A DNA stretch of 64,000 nt from Panulirus ornatus (GCF_036320965.1 NC_092287.1:5491297-5555296), one strand, 5' to 3'. Positions 12,001 through 20,492 are shown, counted from the first letter of the stretch. Numbers and translations are program-made. Notes: generated by a model from the letters alone, not told the origin.

Positions 12001-13559
12001 TGTGGACATGTATATGTACATGTGTATGGGGGGGGTTGGGCCATTTCTTTCGTCTGTTTCCTTGCGCTACCTCGCAAACGTGGGAGACAGCGACAAAGTA
12101 TAAAAAAAAAAAAAAAATAATATATATACATATCGACTCATAGGAATATATACATATATATCCTTGGGGATATGGGAGAAAGAATACTTCCCACGTATTC
12201 CTTGCGTGTCATAGAAGGCGACTAAAAGAGGAGGGAGCGGGGGGCTGGAAATCCTTCCCTCGTTTTTAATTTTTCAAATGAAGGAACAGAGAAGGGGTTA
12301 AGTGAGGATATTTCCTCAAAGGCTCAGTCCTCTGTTCTTAATGCTCCCTTGCTAATGCGGGAAATGGCGAATAGTATGAAAAAATATTCATATTCATTCA
12401 TTCATTATACTTTGTCGCTGTCTCCCACGTTAGCAAAGTAGCTCAAGGAAACAGACAAAAGAATGGCCCAACCCACTCACATACACATGTATATAAACAC
12501 ATGTGTATACATACCTATACATCTCAATGCATACATATATACATACACACGCAGACATATACATATATACACATGTACATAATTCATACTGTCTGCCCTT
12601 ATTCATTCCCGTCGCCACCCTACCACACATACAACAACAACCCCCTCCCCCACATGTGCGCGAGGTAATGCTAGGGAAAGACAACAAAGGCCTCATTTGT
12701 TCACACTGTCTCTAGCTGTCATGTATAATGCACCGAAACCACAGCTCCCTTTCCACATCCATGTATAATAAAAGGTTCTGGGAGCATTGAAGAATGCTTA
12801 GAAAGAGGGATCGTTATCTGGGAAGGCAAAAATGGGTATGTTTGAAGGAATAGTAGTTCCAAGAAAATTGTATATATGTGAGAGGTGGGCTGTACATAAG
12901 GCTGTGTTGGAAATGAAATGTTTGAGGATAAAATGTGGTGTGAGGTGGTTTGACTGAGTAGGGAATGAAAGGAAAAGAGATTTGTGGTAATAAAAAGTGT
13001 GATTGAGAGAGAAGTGGGTGTGCTTAAATGGTTTGGACATATGGTGAATGAGCAAGTAAAAAGGTTGACAAAGAGGATATTGTGTGTCAGAATTGGAGGT
13101 TAATACCAGGTATTTGGGACTAGAAAATACTTGCTTTTTACAGATAGTTTAGTACTGAGGTATTTGGACTTAATATTGCTTTTTCCAGGTACAGGACTTT
13201 GACTTATGATGTCTTGAGTTCTGTCCACAAAATGGAAGAGAGTTTGAAAAGACTGAAACGTGCAAGGGATAGAGGAGCTCAAGGGGGTGCAGAAGTCAGT
13301 GGTGGCCTCTCAGATGATGATAAGATTCGTTTTCAAATCTGCCTTGATGTGGAGTACCTTGGAAGTCAGGTAGGTAGCTTTTAAAACCAAATATACATTT
13401 TATGATGAACTAAGTACATATTTAGACTAGAATTATTTACCAAAAAAATTATATTTTTTTCAGATAAGATCCCTCTCTGTTGATGTCAACTCCATTGAGT
13501 CGTTTGTCAGCCTTCTAACAATGGTTCAGAATGCTCGGGATGGAAAATTTATACCATGA
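1..13559 (+). CDS. COG2: COG2, conserved oligomeric Golgi complex subunit 2 (3' half, spliced: 1-97, 1739-1997, 5030-5312, 13189-13369, 13464-13559)
   Basis: COG2 is a lobe-A subunit of the COG tethering complex, which acts at the Golgi in retrograde vesicle traffic and keeps glycosyltransferases in place. The five exons join in phase with GT-AG junctions and end at a TGA. Against my memory of the human protein the matches run in order: the FLPLLxHRxWxLTL block (exon 1-97), the TPRLYRRTN block (exon 5030-5312), the KKMEESLKRLKxAR coiled-coil block followed by GGxSDDxKIRxQxxLDVEYLG (exon 13189-13369), and a short divergent C-terminus. The serine/proline-rich part of exon 1739-1997 is poorly conserved. 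The 5' half of the gene lies to the left of the window. Introns of about 1.6, 3.0 and 7.9 kb are loaded with LINE-A; the last, 94 bp, is free of it. The gene converges with G3BP on the other strand. Identity is very likely; only the exact 5' edge is open. Confidence 0.93.
98..1738 (+). other. COG2 intron with LINE-A tail; otherwise plain
   Basis: Bases 174-900 are a LINE-A tail (separate entry). From about 901 to 1738 the sequence is AT-rich intron with no coding similarity or repeat that I recognise. Confidence 0.6.
174..900 (+). mobile_element. LINE-A 3'UTR fragment (long type, diverged)
   Basis: It begins at the family's post-stop landmark (CAGGGCATGTGAAGCATCTG) and continues through the GGAGCTGTGGTTTCGGTGCA block and repeated TGTATATGTGTATG-like sequence. 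It ends in a mutated tail (CACTACCTCACTAATGCAG) and AAGTATAATAGAAAAAAG. The middle part is expanded by imperfect tandem copies of a GGTGNNGACGGGAATGGATGAAGGCAGCAAG unit. Confidence 0.8.
1739..1997 (+). CDS. COG2: COG2 coding exon
   Basis: The acceptor TTTTTCAG precedes GTAGCA at 1739, and the donor GTAAGA follows at 1998. The exon is 259 nt, phase 0 in and phase 1 out. The first part is Ser/Pro/Lys-rich linker. The second part (AVGLVHDVQKMAQKLPLLYS) resembles the LVYVVADLDKLQEQLPELLE helix of human COG2. It is flanked downstream by a LINE-A 3'UTR fragment starting only about 25 bp after the donor. Confidence 0.9.
2023..3015 (-). mobile_element. LINE-A 3' fragment, decayed, with a short + strand tail piece in front
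   Basis: From about 2090 to 3015 the reverse strand reads a mutated 3'UTR and then the C-terminal ORF ([21 protein letters not shown] in pieces, GCEAWAIDRV). Bases 2023-2087 carry the same 3'UTR block in + orientation, so two insertions or an inversion meet here. Truncated at the SLNGEKL region. Confidence 0.8.
3040..3340 (-). mobile_element. LINE-A 3'UTR remnant
   Basis: Reverse complement of a decayed tail and 3'UTR (CCCACATTAGCAAGG near 3050; GCACCAAAACCAGAATCCCC-like block), followed by a fragment of the ORF end. Strongly mutated. Confidence 0.6.
3341..4214. other. Intron sequence with a short direct duplication
   Basis: No gene or known repeat is seen. About 35 bp around 3903-3938 (GTACATTGAATAATAATTGT, then TCTACTTTAATGGTT) is repeated at 3953-3988, a local direct duplication. 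Confidence 0.6.
4215..4880 (+). mobile_element. LINE-A C-terminal ORF relic
   Basis: Frames read [19 protein letters not shown], then SLSGRAKIEMSKSMVG and YKC, with several frameshifts, then DNA matching the KKIL..LNMQ..ERHTRD end. Older than the other copies, judging by many substitutions. Confidence 0.8.
5030..5312 (+). CDS. COG2: COG2 coding exon with TPRLYRRTN block
   Basis: The acceptor TTCTTGCAG ends at 5029. The split codon G|TT restores the frame from the previous exon. The exon encodes VELHEQSCKLLDQ and then DTPRLYRRTNRAPPT, the most conserved COG2 signature. It ends GAA CA before GTAAGT at 5313, phase 2 out, and joins the next exon as CA|G. Confidence 0.95.
5686..6398 (+). mobile_element. 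LINE-A 3' end, long-3'UTR type
   Basis: The ORF tail reads [20 protein letters not shown] and [15 protein letters not shown] up to VNELNQGM and a stop at 5993, then a 3'UTR with two tandem copies of the CATTACACATGACAGCAAGA block and a mutated tail ending AAGTATAATAATAATAA. The twin-primed copy at 6399-9183 is inserted at its terminal (AAT)n run. Confidence 0.85.
6589..8198 (-). pseudogene. LINE-A RT and C-terminal domain (3' part of twin-primed copy)
   Basis: Frames on the - strand cover [83 protein letters not shown] (catalytic FADDT) and [10 protein letters not shown], then the C-terminal GCEAWAMDR and [17 protein letters not shown]. One frameshift near 7450 (at WLFNL|FMDG) and a small deletion after KQMYVAF break the frame. 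The frame is otherwise open, consistent with a recent insertion. Confidence 0.9.
8234..9183 (+). pseudogene. LINE-A endonuclease C-terminus and linker to RT (inverted 5' part)
   Basis: Encodes DRVIVVGDLNAKVSN (the GDLN/GDFN block of APE-type endonucleases), [20 protein letters not shown] and LLDYVLIDRR, then the frame shifts near 8530. It continues [18 protein letters not shown] (the SDH endonuclease motif), a charged coiled segment and [18 protein letters not shown] before the RT. It lacks the N-terminal half of the endonuclease. Confidence 0.88.
9184..10118 (-). mobile_element. LINE-A 3' part, long-3'UTR type, 5' truncated
   Basis: The 3' end at about 9184 (poly(T)-like TTTATTTATTTTATTATACT, then the tail) is followed inward by the long 3'UTR, then ORF frames ending at NVWESRTLSWKAKMGM near 10090. 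Truncated in the C-terminal region at 10118, where it abuts another copy head to head. Confidence 0.88.
10119..12119 (+). mobile_element. LINE-A copy, young short-3'UTR type
   Basis: 5'-truncated just before the RT (SWGERLSVNFRENKKMF), runs through a single open frame to a stop at 11917, a 3'UTR of about 180 bp that lacks the GGAGCTGTGGTTTCGG block, the conserved tail near 12065-12095 and an A-rich end at 12102-12119. Confidence 0.92.
10169..11917 (+). CDS. LINE-A reverse transcriptase, uninterrupted 582-codon frame (5' truncated)
   Basis: The longest intact retroelement frame in the window. RT blocks in order: [14 protein letters not shown] (about 91-104), [20 protein letters not shown] (about 135-155), [37 protein letters not shown] with the first catalytic Asp, [19 protein letters not shown], and [11 protein letters not shown] (second and third Asp). 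The C-terminal domain has [28 protein letters not shown] and [10 protein letters not shown]. One deviation: GLWQG replaces the usual GLRQG of RT block 4. It lacks the endonuclease, so it is probably inert. The clade was not resolved; APE-type, not R2-type. Confidence 0.92.
   Translation: MFWKEVNRVRKTREQMGTSVKGVNGEVITSSGDVRRRWNEYFEGLLNVSDDRVADIGCLGRGGVQSERVRENDLVNREEVVKALRKMKAGKAAGLDGIAVEFIKKGGDCIVDWLVRLFNVCMTHGEVPEDWRNACIVPLYKGKGDKSECSNYRGISLLSIPGKLYGRVLIERVKACTEHQIGEEQCGFRSGRGCVDQVFALKNVCEKYLEKQMDLYVAFMDLEKAYDRVDRDALWKVLRIYGVGGKLLEAVKSFYRGCKACVRVGREESDWFSVNVGLWQGCVMSPWLFNLFMDGVVREVNARVLERGASMKSVGDERAWEVSQLLFADDTALVADSCEKLQKLVTEFGKVCGRRKLRVNVNKSKVIRYSRVEGQVNWEVSLNGEKLEEVKCFRYLGVDLAAYGTMEAEVDHRVGEGAKILGALKNVWKSRTLSRKAKMGMFEGIVVPTMLYGCEAWAMDRVVRRRMDVLEMRCLRTMCGVRWFDRVSNVRVREMCGNKKSVVERAEEGVLKWFGHMERMSEERLTKRIYVSEVEGTRRRGRPNWRWKDGVKRILCDRGLNMQEGERRARNRGNWSDVVYRG
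12158..12395 (+). mobile_element. SINE sharing the LINE-A tail
   Basis: Head GGGAGAAAGAATACTTCCCA and GGCGACTAAAAGAGGAGGGA, a middle GGGGGGCTGGAAATCC block, then AGTCCTCTGTTCTTAATGCT and the tail CCCTTGCTAATGCGGGAAAT, ending GTATGAAAAAAT. The segment TGCTAATGCGGGAAATGGCGA aligns with the LINE-A tail CGCTAACGCGGGAGACAGCGA. Preceded by TA-rich sequence. Confidence 0.85.
12400..12765 (-). mobile_element. LINE-A 3'UTR, long type
   Basis: On the - strand this is a complete long 3'UTR from the CGGTGCATTATACATGACAG block to the tail (TTTGCTAACGTGGGAGACAG) and the AAAGTATAATGAATGAATG end near 12400. No ORF is attached. Confidence 0.85.
12766..13100 (+). mobile_element. LINE-A C-terminal ORF relic just upstream of a COG2 exon
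   Basis: DNA similar to the [24 protein letters not shown] region through GVRWFD and KRIL, with deletions. It ends less than 100 bp before the acceptor at 13188. Confidence 0.75.
13189..13369 (+). CDS. COG2: COG2 coding exon with C-terminal conserved helix
   Basis: The acceptor TTTTTCCAG ends at 13188 and the donor GTAGGT starts at 13370. The exon encodes YDVLSSVHKMEESLKRLKRA, then GGLSDDDKIRFQICLDVEYL, which matches the human C-terminal region almost residue for residue. A LINE-A relic ends less than 100 bp upstream of the acceptor. Confidence 0.97.
13464..13559 (+). CDS. COG2: COG2 terminal coding exon
   Basis: The acceptor TTTTTTTCAG ends at 13463. The exon encodes 31 residues (IRSLSVDVNSIESFVSLLTM onward) and a TGA at 13557-13559. 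It corresponds to the human segment that includes the DIKSFSAL motif. The intron before it is only 94 bp. Confidence 0.93.
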   Translation: MRSLSVDVNSIESFVSLLTMVQNARDGKFIP

Positions 13560-15130
13560 AGAAAATGTTAATGGTATAGGGAGTTAAAACTTAAAGATGG
13601 AGAATTCATCAGATTTCTGGTCTATACTTTCATCAGATTTTTTATGTGATGCTGATATTCTGTATTACATTGTTTAAAACCATAATTTTTTAGTTATTTT
13701 ACTGTTCTCATTTTTCTTGATTTCCCCATTTGTGATACCCAAAGAAAATTAACTGTGTGATCATTACATTTTGTTTGTAATTTATAAGCAATTGCCCAAG
13801 GCAATTATTTATTGTTGTCACTTAAGGGCAGCAGTTTGCACAGTGAGATATAAAAATATGTTCAAAGGTGAATGGTTTCCTTGGCAAGTAATGAGCTTTG
13901 TGCTTGCTGTGAATGTTACTCATGTTTGTTTTCATATATTTGACAAAAGATTTGCTGAAAAATGGGATAGGTTTCTTCAAGTGTAGTAAGCCCTAGGACA
14001 GGTGAGGCACATTGCCCTAGTTTAGACTACAATCAGGCCCAGGAGAGACATCTTGAGACTGTGTGCTAATTTTGATTCCAGGCTCCTTAATTATCCCGTT
14101 GCATTAATTTCCCCTTCCCAGCATTTTCTTCCATGGTATTCTAGTCAGTTATCCATATTTTCACACTCATGTATCTGCCCTTTCAAATTTGCCAGATTTC
14201 TTCTATACTGTCAAGGCATTCAAGACTCAAAAGTCCTGGATTCAGATGTATTTCCCTTAAATTAACATGACAATATGGCAAGGGCACGTTCAAGTCAGAA
14301 AAAATAAAAACTTGTGAATATTGTACACCCATTTGAATGATCGTTTTACAGTTAGGCTTCTAGTGAACCTTTTAGATCTAACCACATAAATGTTTGCGAT
14401 CAAACACAAATTTCTGTAAAGCCCCAATACAATGGAAATTAAATTTATTTAGAGACCTATTGAACAAAGTTTGGGATGTAACAGAATAATCCGTTTGTTC
14501 CTTACCTCAGTTCAGAATACAGGGTATCAGAGAATATGTGACTGCCTGTTTCACATCACCTAGAAAAATTTCACTTTGTTTTACTATCGTATAATGGTCT
14601 CTGTATTCATACATGGGGTTTAACAATAGTTTAAAGGTACAGTATTACCTTTTGGGCCCTTGCAACTACAAAGATGATTACAGTAGAAATTTGGAGATGA
14701 AACAAGAGAGCCTGATCAGTGCCTGTCAGTCTGAGATAGAGTTTGTTGGGTCAGTTTATAAACAAACTGAAGAGCCTTTGTTCTCACTCAGTTGTGGTGT
14801 TTTTTATGCATTAAATTCATGGCATCTAAGACCGCTCTGTGTTACATGTGCTATGAGGTCCAGGAAACTCCTCAGCTTTGCTGAAAATTAGGGAATATCT
14901 TGAATGTGGGGACAGTAACATGTAAATCCAGTTGACCCTTGAGCTATTTCTTTCTTATTCAGAACAGTCTTTGATAATCACTGAACACTATTAGCCTCAT
15001 AGTAATAAGGTAGGTTTCCATTACACTTAACATTTCCTTTATATTAAAGTTCCATATCAAAATTTGAGATGAAATGGATCAACATCTAATGGTCTATCCT
15101 CCTCCTAAATTAGCCCATTAGAATGTTGAC
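13560..15130 (+). other. COG2: COG2 3'UTR and downstream non-coding DNA
   Basis: No coding signal or recognisable repeat is seen here. The stretch is AT-rich unique-looking sequence. A canonical AATAAA lies at 14303-14308 and is a candidate poly(A) signal, which would give a 3'UTR of about 0.75-0.8 kb. The true end cannot be fixed from sequence alone. Confidence 0.5.
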
Positions 15131-15149
15131 TCCCAATTGCATAATGGCA

Positions 15150-15720
15150 AGGAGAGAAAAAGTAAATGTTCGAATTACAGATATATGAATTTTTTTTATT
15201 GTAGCTGCAAAGTTGCATGGGAGGGTGGTGAATCATAGGCTGGCGTGGAATATACAAAGATATTAAGGGTTTCAGAGTAATAATGTGGATTCAGGAGTGG
15301 CACTGGATGTGTTAAGTAGGTGCTTACTCTGATATGAGTGAGAGAAATACTTTGAGAAACATTACTTGTATGGAGAAAGCATAGGATAGGGTTGAGAGAT
15401 GTTTTGTGGAAGGTGGTGCAACTATCTGGCGAGTGTGGGAAGCTGCAAGATATAGTTTAGTCTTCCAAATGTGTAAGGTGTGTGTGTGTGTAAGAGATAA
15501 ATGGAGTGCTGCAGCGCACAGAGAATGAGGTGCTGTCGATGGACTGAACCAGGGCCTATGAAGCAGTCGGGAAACCACAAAAAGGTCTGTGAGGCATTGT
15601 TGTGGATAGAGAGCTATGGTGTCAGCATATTGTACATGACAGCTAGTGTGTGGAGGTGAGCAAATAAGGATGTTTGTTTGTGTTCCTGATGCAACCTCGC
15701 TGATACTGAAAGTGAAGAAC
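15150..15720 (+). mobile_element. LINE-A RT relic (+) plus tail region
   Basis: Scattered DNA matches to the C.NYRGI, GRVLNHRL and RDVLWK regions, then the post-stop GACTGAACCAGGGCCTATGA block and 3'UTR. Heavily mutated, with an internal gap from RT to the ORF end. Confidence 0.65.
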
Positions 15721-17110
15721 ATGAAAAAAAGATTTCATACTTGTTTGCCATTTCCTGCGTTAGTGAAGTATTGCCAGTAACGGATGAAGACATATCCATG
15801 ATGAGGCCCCAAAGATGTTACCATATTTTTCCTCTGACCTCTTCATATGCCCTGGAACAGTCAATGGAATCACACAGCCTCCCGAATACCACAGCACTTT
15901 GATTCATTCTATCCCGTGCCTGCGTTACACCCTTGTGCATGTATATTCAGGCTCTGACCTTTTTCAGTTCATCCTTCCAACTGCAATTTAGTCCCACAAT
16001 TCTCCTCATCCACTCTACCTTTGTCCTTCCAACTACAATTTAGTCCCACAATTCTCCTTGTCCACTCTACCTTTGACATATATACCATCTTTGTCTACTT
16101 CTCCTTACTCTTTCTCCCCAAAAGTCCAAAGCATTTCAGCACATGCCCTTAAGCTCTCTCCAATATACTCTTCTAATTTCCACACCTTTCTTTCCCCCAA
16201 TCATTATTATTTGATCAACCCTCTCCCACCACATAATCCTCAAATATTTCTTTTCCCAACACATTCACCCTCTTTTGGATAATCTCATTTACTACCCACA
16301 CCTTGGATCAATACAAGTGTTATGACTAAAATACCTTAAAACGTACCCTCTTCTTCCACACATTCCTTAATACTTCCATGACCTTCATACACATCTGACT
16401 TCAGCTCCCATGGATCCATTTGTTACCGTATTTTAATTCCAAGTGTCTGAAGCAATGAAGTTTCTATTCTCCATTGTAGCTTATATTCTGGCAAACCTGT
16501 CTCTTTCTACTGCTAAACAAATTCCTTGATTTTATTCTCATTTACTCCAAACTTTCTCTTCTGATACTCTCTCCTAAACTCAGAAACCAACTTGTACAGT
16601 TGCCCAGTAGAATCTGCCACAAGGCATGTGTCATGAGCAAACAAGTGACACCCCCCCCCCCCAAAAAAATGCAAACCTGCTCCTCTCTCTTCGACCCTTG
16701 CATTCACTTACCTGATGACCCCATCCATATATAAATTAAAAAGCTAACGTCATCAAGTACTCTAGCTGCAGACCTATCTTCTTTTGGAATTATCTACCCT
16801 CCTCTTTCCCTATGTTCATACATGCTAAACTCTCAATACAATTAAACTTTTACTAATTCTAGCAGCTTTCCTCCAACACCAGATATTCACAACACCTTCC
16901 ACAGAGAATGTCTACCATCCCTTATTCCATATTTATAAGAACCACCTGTAAACCTATCTGTTTCTCATAAGTATTTCATACTTATATTCTTTCAACATAA
17001 ACAACTGATCCACAAATCTACCACTTCTATAGCTCTATGCATGCCACCACACTCTCATACAACTTGTCAGGCACAGTCAACAAACTTTTTTCTTTTCTTT
17101 CATAATTGCT
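15721..17110 (-). mobile_element. LINE-A relic, old (-)
   Basis: The reverse strand includes MNARVEERGAG, FAHDTCLVADSTGQLYKLV (a degenerate [11 protein letters not shown] block with the middle residue changed) and KRKFGVNENKIKE. A 30-bp direct repeat (AACTGCAATTTAGTCCCACA and on) occurs at 15980-16010 and 16028-16058. One of the most diverged copies. Confidence 0.7.
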
Positions 17111-17204
17111 CAGAGTTTCACAAGTTAATGTGGTTGTTAACTGGAACCGGGAAAGAAAAGGGGGGGGGATGCATTCCCCCCTCTCTCCATGAGTAGTGAA
17201 TTCC

Positions 17205-17890
17205 AGTACCACTTCTTAGCCTTTAGGGCCTCCCCAAGGCAGGCCACTGGCAGAGGGCAACTCTAAAGCAGTGTTTGCAGAAGTTCCCATCTAATGTTAC
17301 TGATTACTTCTACCTAATGCTCATATCCACTACAGCTACTAATGTTTCTACATAATGCTCCTATCTACTGTTCTATCTAATGTTTCTACCTACCACTACT
17401 TTTTGTTGCCACCATTTTGCCAAAAGGCAGTGCTAGTGCAGACGCTCTCTACAGAAATATGTATTTATGAAGAATGAGCTGTGTGAGTTCAGTGTTGTCA
17501 TGTGTGACAAGGAGATATTGTATGTTTGTAGACAGAATGTCAGTAGTCCATGTGTGAGTGAAGCAGAAAGACAGCTACCTAGGTCAGAAGAGTGTAACTT
17601 AACCAATGAACTGTTGTCTAACTACACAGCCATCACTAACCTTCCCAATGCCCAGACCGGTAGTACAAGTAATATACCTCCCAGGTTGTTGGCTGCCTAC
17701 CAACTACTAGCTACATACCTACCTGGTATCTCCTCACTTATATACAGCTTTTTGCCTTGTCCCACCTAAACAAGGTAATGTCAGGTAGAAAACAGAGCCG
17801 TGATGGAAGAATCATTGTTTGGCTTCTTCCTCCATTCCTGGTTACCAGTGACAATATTGTAGAAAAAGACATCTAATCCCTCTCTTCTGC
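17205..17890 (+). repeat. Repeat X, unassigned dispersed family
   Basis: Carries GGCCACTGGCAGAGGGCAAC, degenerate CTACCTAATGCTCCTAT units (17290-17400), ACCATTTTGCCAAAAGGCAG and GACAGAATGTCAGTAGTCCA. Parts recur in reverse at 25310-25680 and 28930-29065 and forward at 35590-35790. A 100-codon frame at 17467 is not shared with the other copies, so no product is claimed. Confidence 0.7.
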
Positions 17891-18771
17891 CCCTCTGGTT
17901 TCTCTTCTATGGCAGATGAGTAGCATTCTTCCTCTGCAATGCCTAAGGTAAATTTTTCATTAAAATCAAATACCTAAGAGATTTTTATACCATTCATTGG
18001 ATGATCAAGAATTATGAATTAATTTTTCCCCCCAAATTAAATGTTTTCTTTGTTAATTACACAAATGTATGTTCTATACCCAACTTCTTGTAACAGTGCA
18101 AAACAATTTCACTATTGAGTTATTTCATAAGAAAATCCTCTTTATATATTTTATCATAAGGTGACAACAAACAAATATGAAAAGAGGCTTTTATTTCTCA
18201 CTTTCATTCTTCTGCATTTGTCGTCACAAATATTCTGACGAGGAGGAGCTGCGAGAACAGACCATAAATAAAGTTGTAGAAAAAGCATTGTACCTCTCAG
18301 AAAACCTTCAATCAAATAAACAGATCAAAGGTTAATCATGCTTTCCCAAAGATCCAAATATATGAAAATTTGGGACTGAATTGCCCAAGTTTCAGTTATA
18401 GCTAATTAATAGTTACTGTCTTCCAAATTTAAAAGTTGTGTTAAACTTTATCAAGTAAAAAGCTTTGAATGAAACTGTAGTATTACTTTTGTTCTGACAT
18501 ATGAAACTAATGCATTTCAAGTCATGACCTGTAAGCTAAATTCTTTTCCTACACACTTTGGTGATTTCCCAGAGGTTATTTAAGCTCTGGACACTGGGCA
18601 ATTAGTATTAAAAACCCTTCTATAACAATCAGAAGAGGACAGTTTCAAAGCTGCCTGGACATGCAATTACTTTCAGGAAACAACGCACCTGCTCTCACAC
18701 TATCTAAACTAATATCACATTTCTGCACATCCAACTGTAATGTGGAAGATTGCCACTGTAACACAACCAGG
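17891..18771. other. Intergenic AT-rich sequence
   Basis: Between the COG2 and G3BP 3' ends. No ORF, repeat or RNA gene recognised. Confidence 0.5.
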
Positions 18772-18772
18772 G

Positions 18773-18812
<40 letters not shown>
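18772..18812. repeat. Poly(A) tract, about 40 bp
   Basis: Uninterrupted A run followed by GATTTGTAC. No LINE-A or SINE body precedes it, so it may be a free homopolymer or the 3' end of an unrecognised retro-insertion. Confidence 0.9.
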
Positions 18813-18813
<1 letters not shown>

Positions 18814-20252
18814 TTTGTACATTTAAAAAAGACCATCTTCAGTATCTGAAAATCATTGCATGCTTAGACAAACTCTGAACCAAATCCCTTTGGAATGAAA
18901 CAAATGTTGATATACTTGCAACAGTGTTGATGGTGATAAGGCTATTTCTTTCTCTTTTGCACACTTTTTTTTTATTAGAAATGCTTTGGGGTGGTTACAA
19001 CTCACACATGTGAAGTATAAATGCTCCATATTTTTCCATCTGGTGAATACTAGCACACTAAAACAAATGAATGTAGTCGAATCAAGTATAACAGCAGTGA
19101 TAAGAAGTGATTTACTACAAAAAGAATGTGACCTTGGACAGTTCATTTTCATACTTCCTCCAGCTTACCAAGTGGATAAATACGAATGTTACTTAACACT
19201 CAATTTTACCCAAACGCATTATACATATATATATATATAAATATATATATATATAAAAATATATATATATATATATCTATATATGCATAGATGCGGATCT
19301 GTGCTTGGCCACTAATGACTGGATCACATGGAATAACTGTATTTTACTGTAATGCCCACAGTGACAATAGTGCAAAAAAAATGTTCATGTCTAGTGTGAG
19401 CAATGATGATTGGCCAAGTCAGATGAGCATCTCAGAGAATTTGTGTCTGCAAGCTCATTAATGGGAAAAGTGGACTAAATCTCACCAATCTTCTGTTGCC
19501 AGGTACTAAAGTACATCAGTCTCAGCTGAAGTCTCAAAAAATAAGTTAAAATATTATAACACAGACAAACATCATTGGAATCAAATGCCAACACAGAAAT
19601 CAAATCTCCAACAATATGCATTTTAATCCACTTCTTCCATATTTCAAATATACATTTTTAATGATTTCTTTTTGAAAAACGTTTCAATCCTGACTAGTAG
19701 CTGTTAAAAAGGGAATGATGTTGGTAATCACAATAACAGTTTGTATTATTACCAAATGCTAGTAATTACTAATGAGATTGAATTCCATCACAACCGTCCA
19801 AACAGGAAGGTTCATATTAATACATTAAACAAGTCTATATCAAGGGAGGCACTAGGTCTAAGTACAAGTCATCAGTGGAAAATGTTTATGTTCACAAAAT
19901 GGAAATCAATCTGATATTCTAAAACAGTTACTGAGAAGTGGGAGTAACTAAATTACAAAAGAAGCCACTTAAGTTATTGTGAAGTTTCTTTTACCATATC
20001 ACTTGTTTCATGTCATCACCTCAAGCACCAGTATTTTCAAGTGGCCATTGTTTAGTTACATTATCAAAACGGCACTGTTCACCAAGAAGCACACCATGAA
20101 GTTGTACAATGGCCCTACTGAAGGTTTAACTTTAACAGTCCTCTTCTAGATGTTTGGACCACCTATGCAACCATCTGTTAAGACATGCTGCACTGGACAC
20201 AGGTTACCCTTATGTAATAGAGAGTAGGCCAGCGTGAATATAAATGGTCAGC
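18813..20252 (-). other. rin: G3BP 3'UTR / downstream region
   Basis: No ORF or transposon is recognised between the stop and the poly(A/T) tract at 18772-18812, apart from a (TA)n run at 19219-19283. G3BP transcripts usually carry long 3'UTRs, so much of this may be UTR. The polyadenylation point cannot be fixed. Confidence 0.4.
19219..19283. repeat. (TA)n microsatellite
   Basis: Two TA runs separated by AAATA and AAAAA interruptions. Confidence 0.95.
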
Positions 20253-20492
20253 TTAACGTCGTGGGGCAAAGCTTCCTCTTGGTCCTCCAGGTCCACCTCG
20301 ATTACTATCGCGACTGAAATTGGGACGACCACCCCCACGACCCTGGAGGCCTCCAGGTGGACCTTGACGTAAGCCACCACTGCCACCCATGCCTCCACGA
20401 CCGCTGTTTGGACGACCCATTCCACCGTCCATTCTAAGGCGGGCTTTCTTTTCCTCTACATTCAACCGATGTTCAGCATTAAGGAGAATTGG
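20253..20492 (-). CDS. rin: G3BP terminal coding exon, RGG tail
   Basis: 240 nt including the TAA at 20255-20253. It encodes [18 protein letters not shown], which closely matches vertebrate [17 protein letters not shown], followed by a Gly/Arg-rich tail ending in APRR. The acceptor is TTCTTTCAG. A LINE-A copy begins about 70 bp upstream of this acceptor. Confidence 0.97.
   Translation of the reverse strand, partial: PILLNAEHRLNVEEKKARLRMDGGMGRPNSGRGGMGGSGGLRQGPPGGLQGRGGGRPNFSRDSNRGGPGGPRGSFAPRR

Noticed and set aside
13771..13986. Short frames in 13.7-14.9 kb as a separate gene
   Set aside because: More likely COG2 3'UTR or intergenic; no domains or splice signals.
17467..17769. 100-codon frame (MKNELCEFSVVMCDKEILYV...) as a small gene
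   Set aside because: It lies in repeat X, and the homologous copy at 25310-25680 does not keep the frame.
18772..18812. Poly(A) as the end of a processed pseudogene
   Set aside because: The sequence to the left has no recognisable mRNA-like frame; left as a plain homopolymer.
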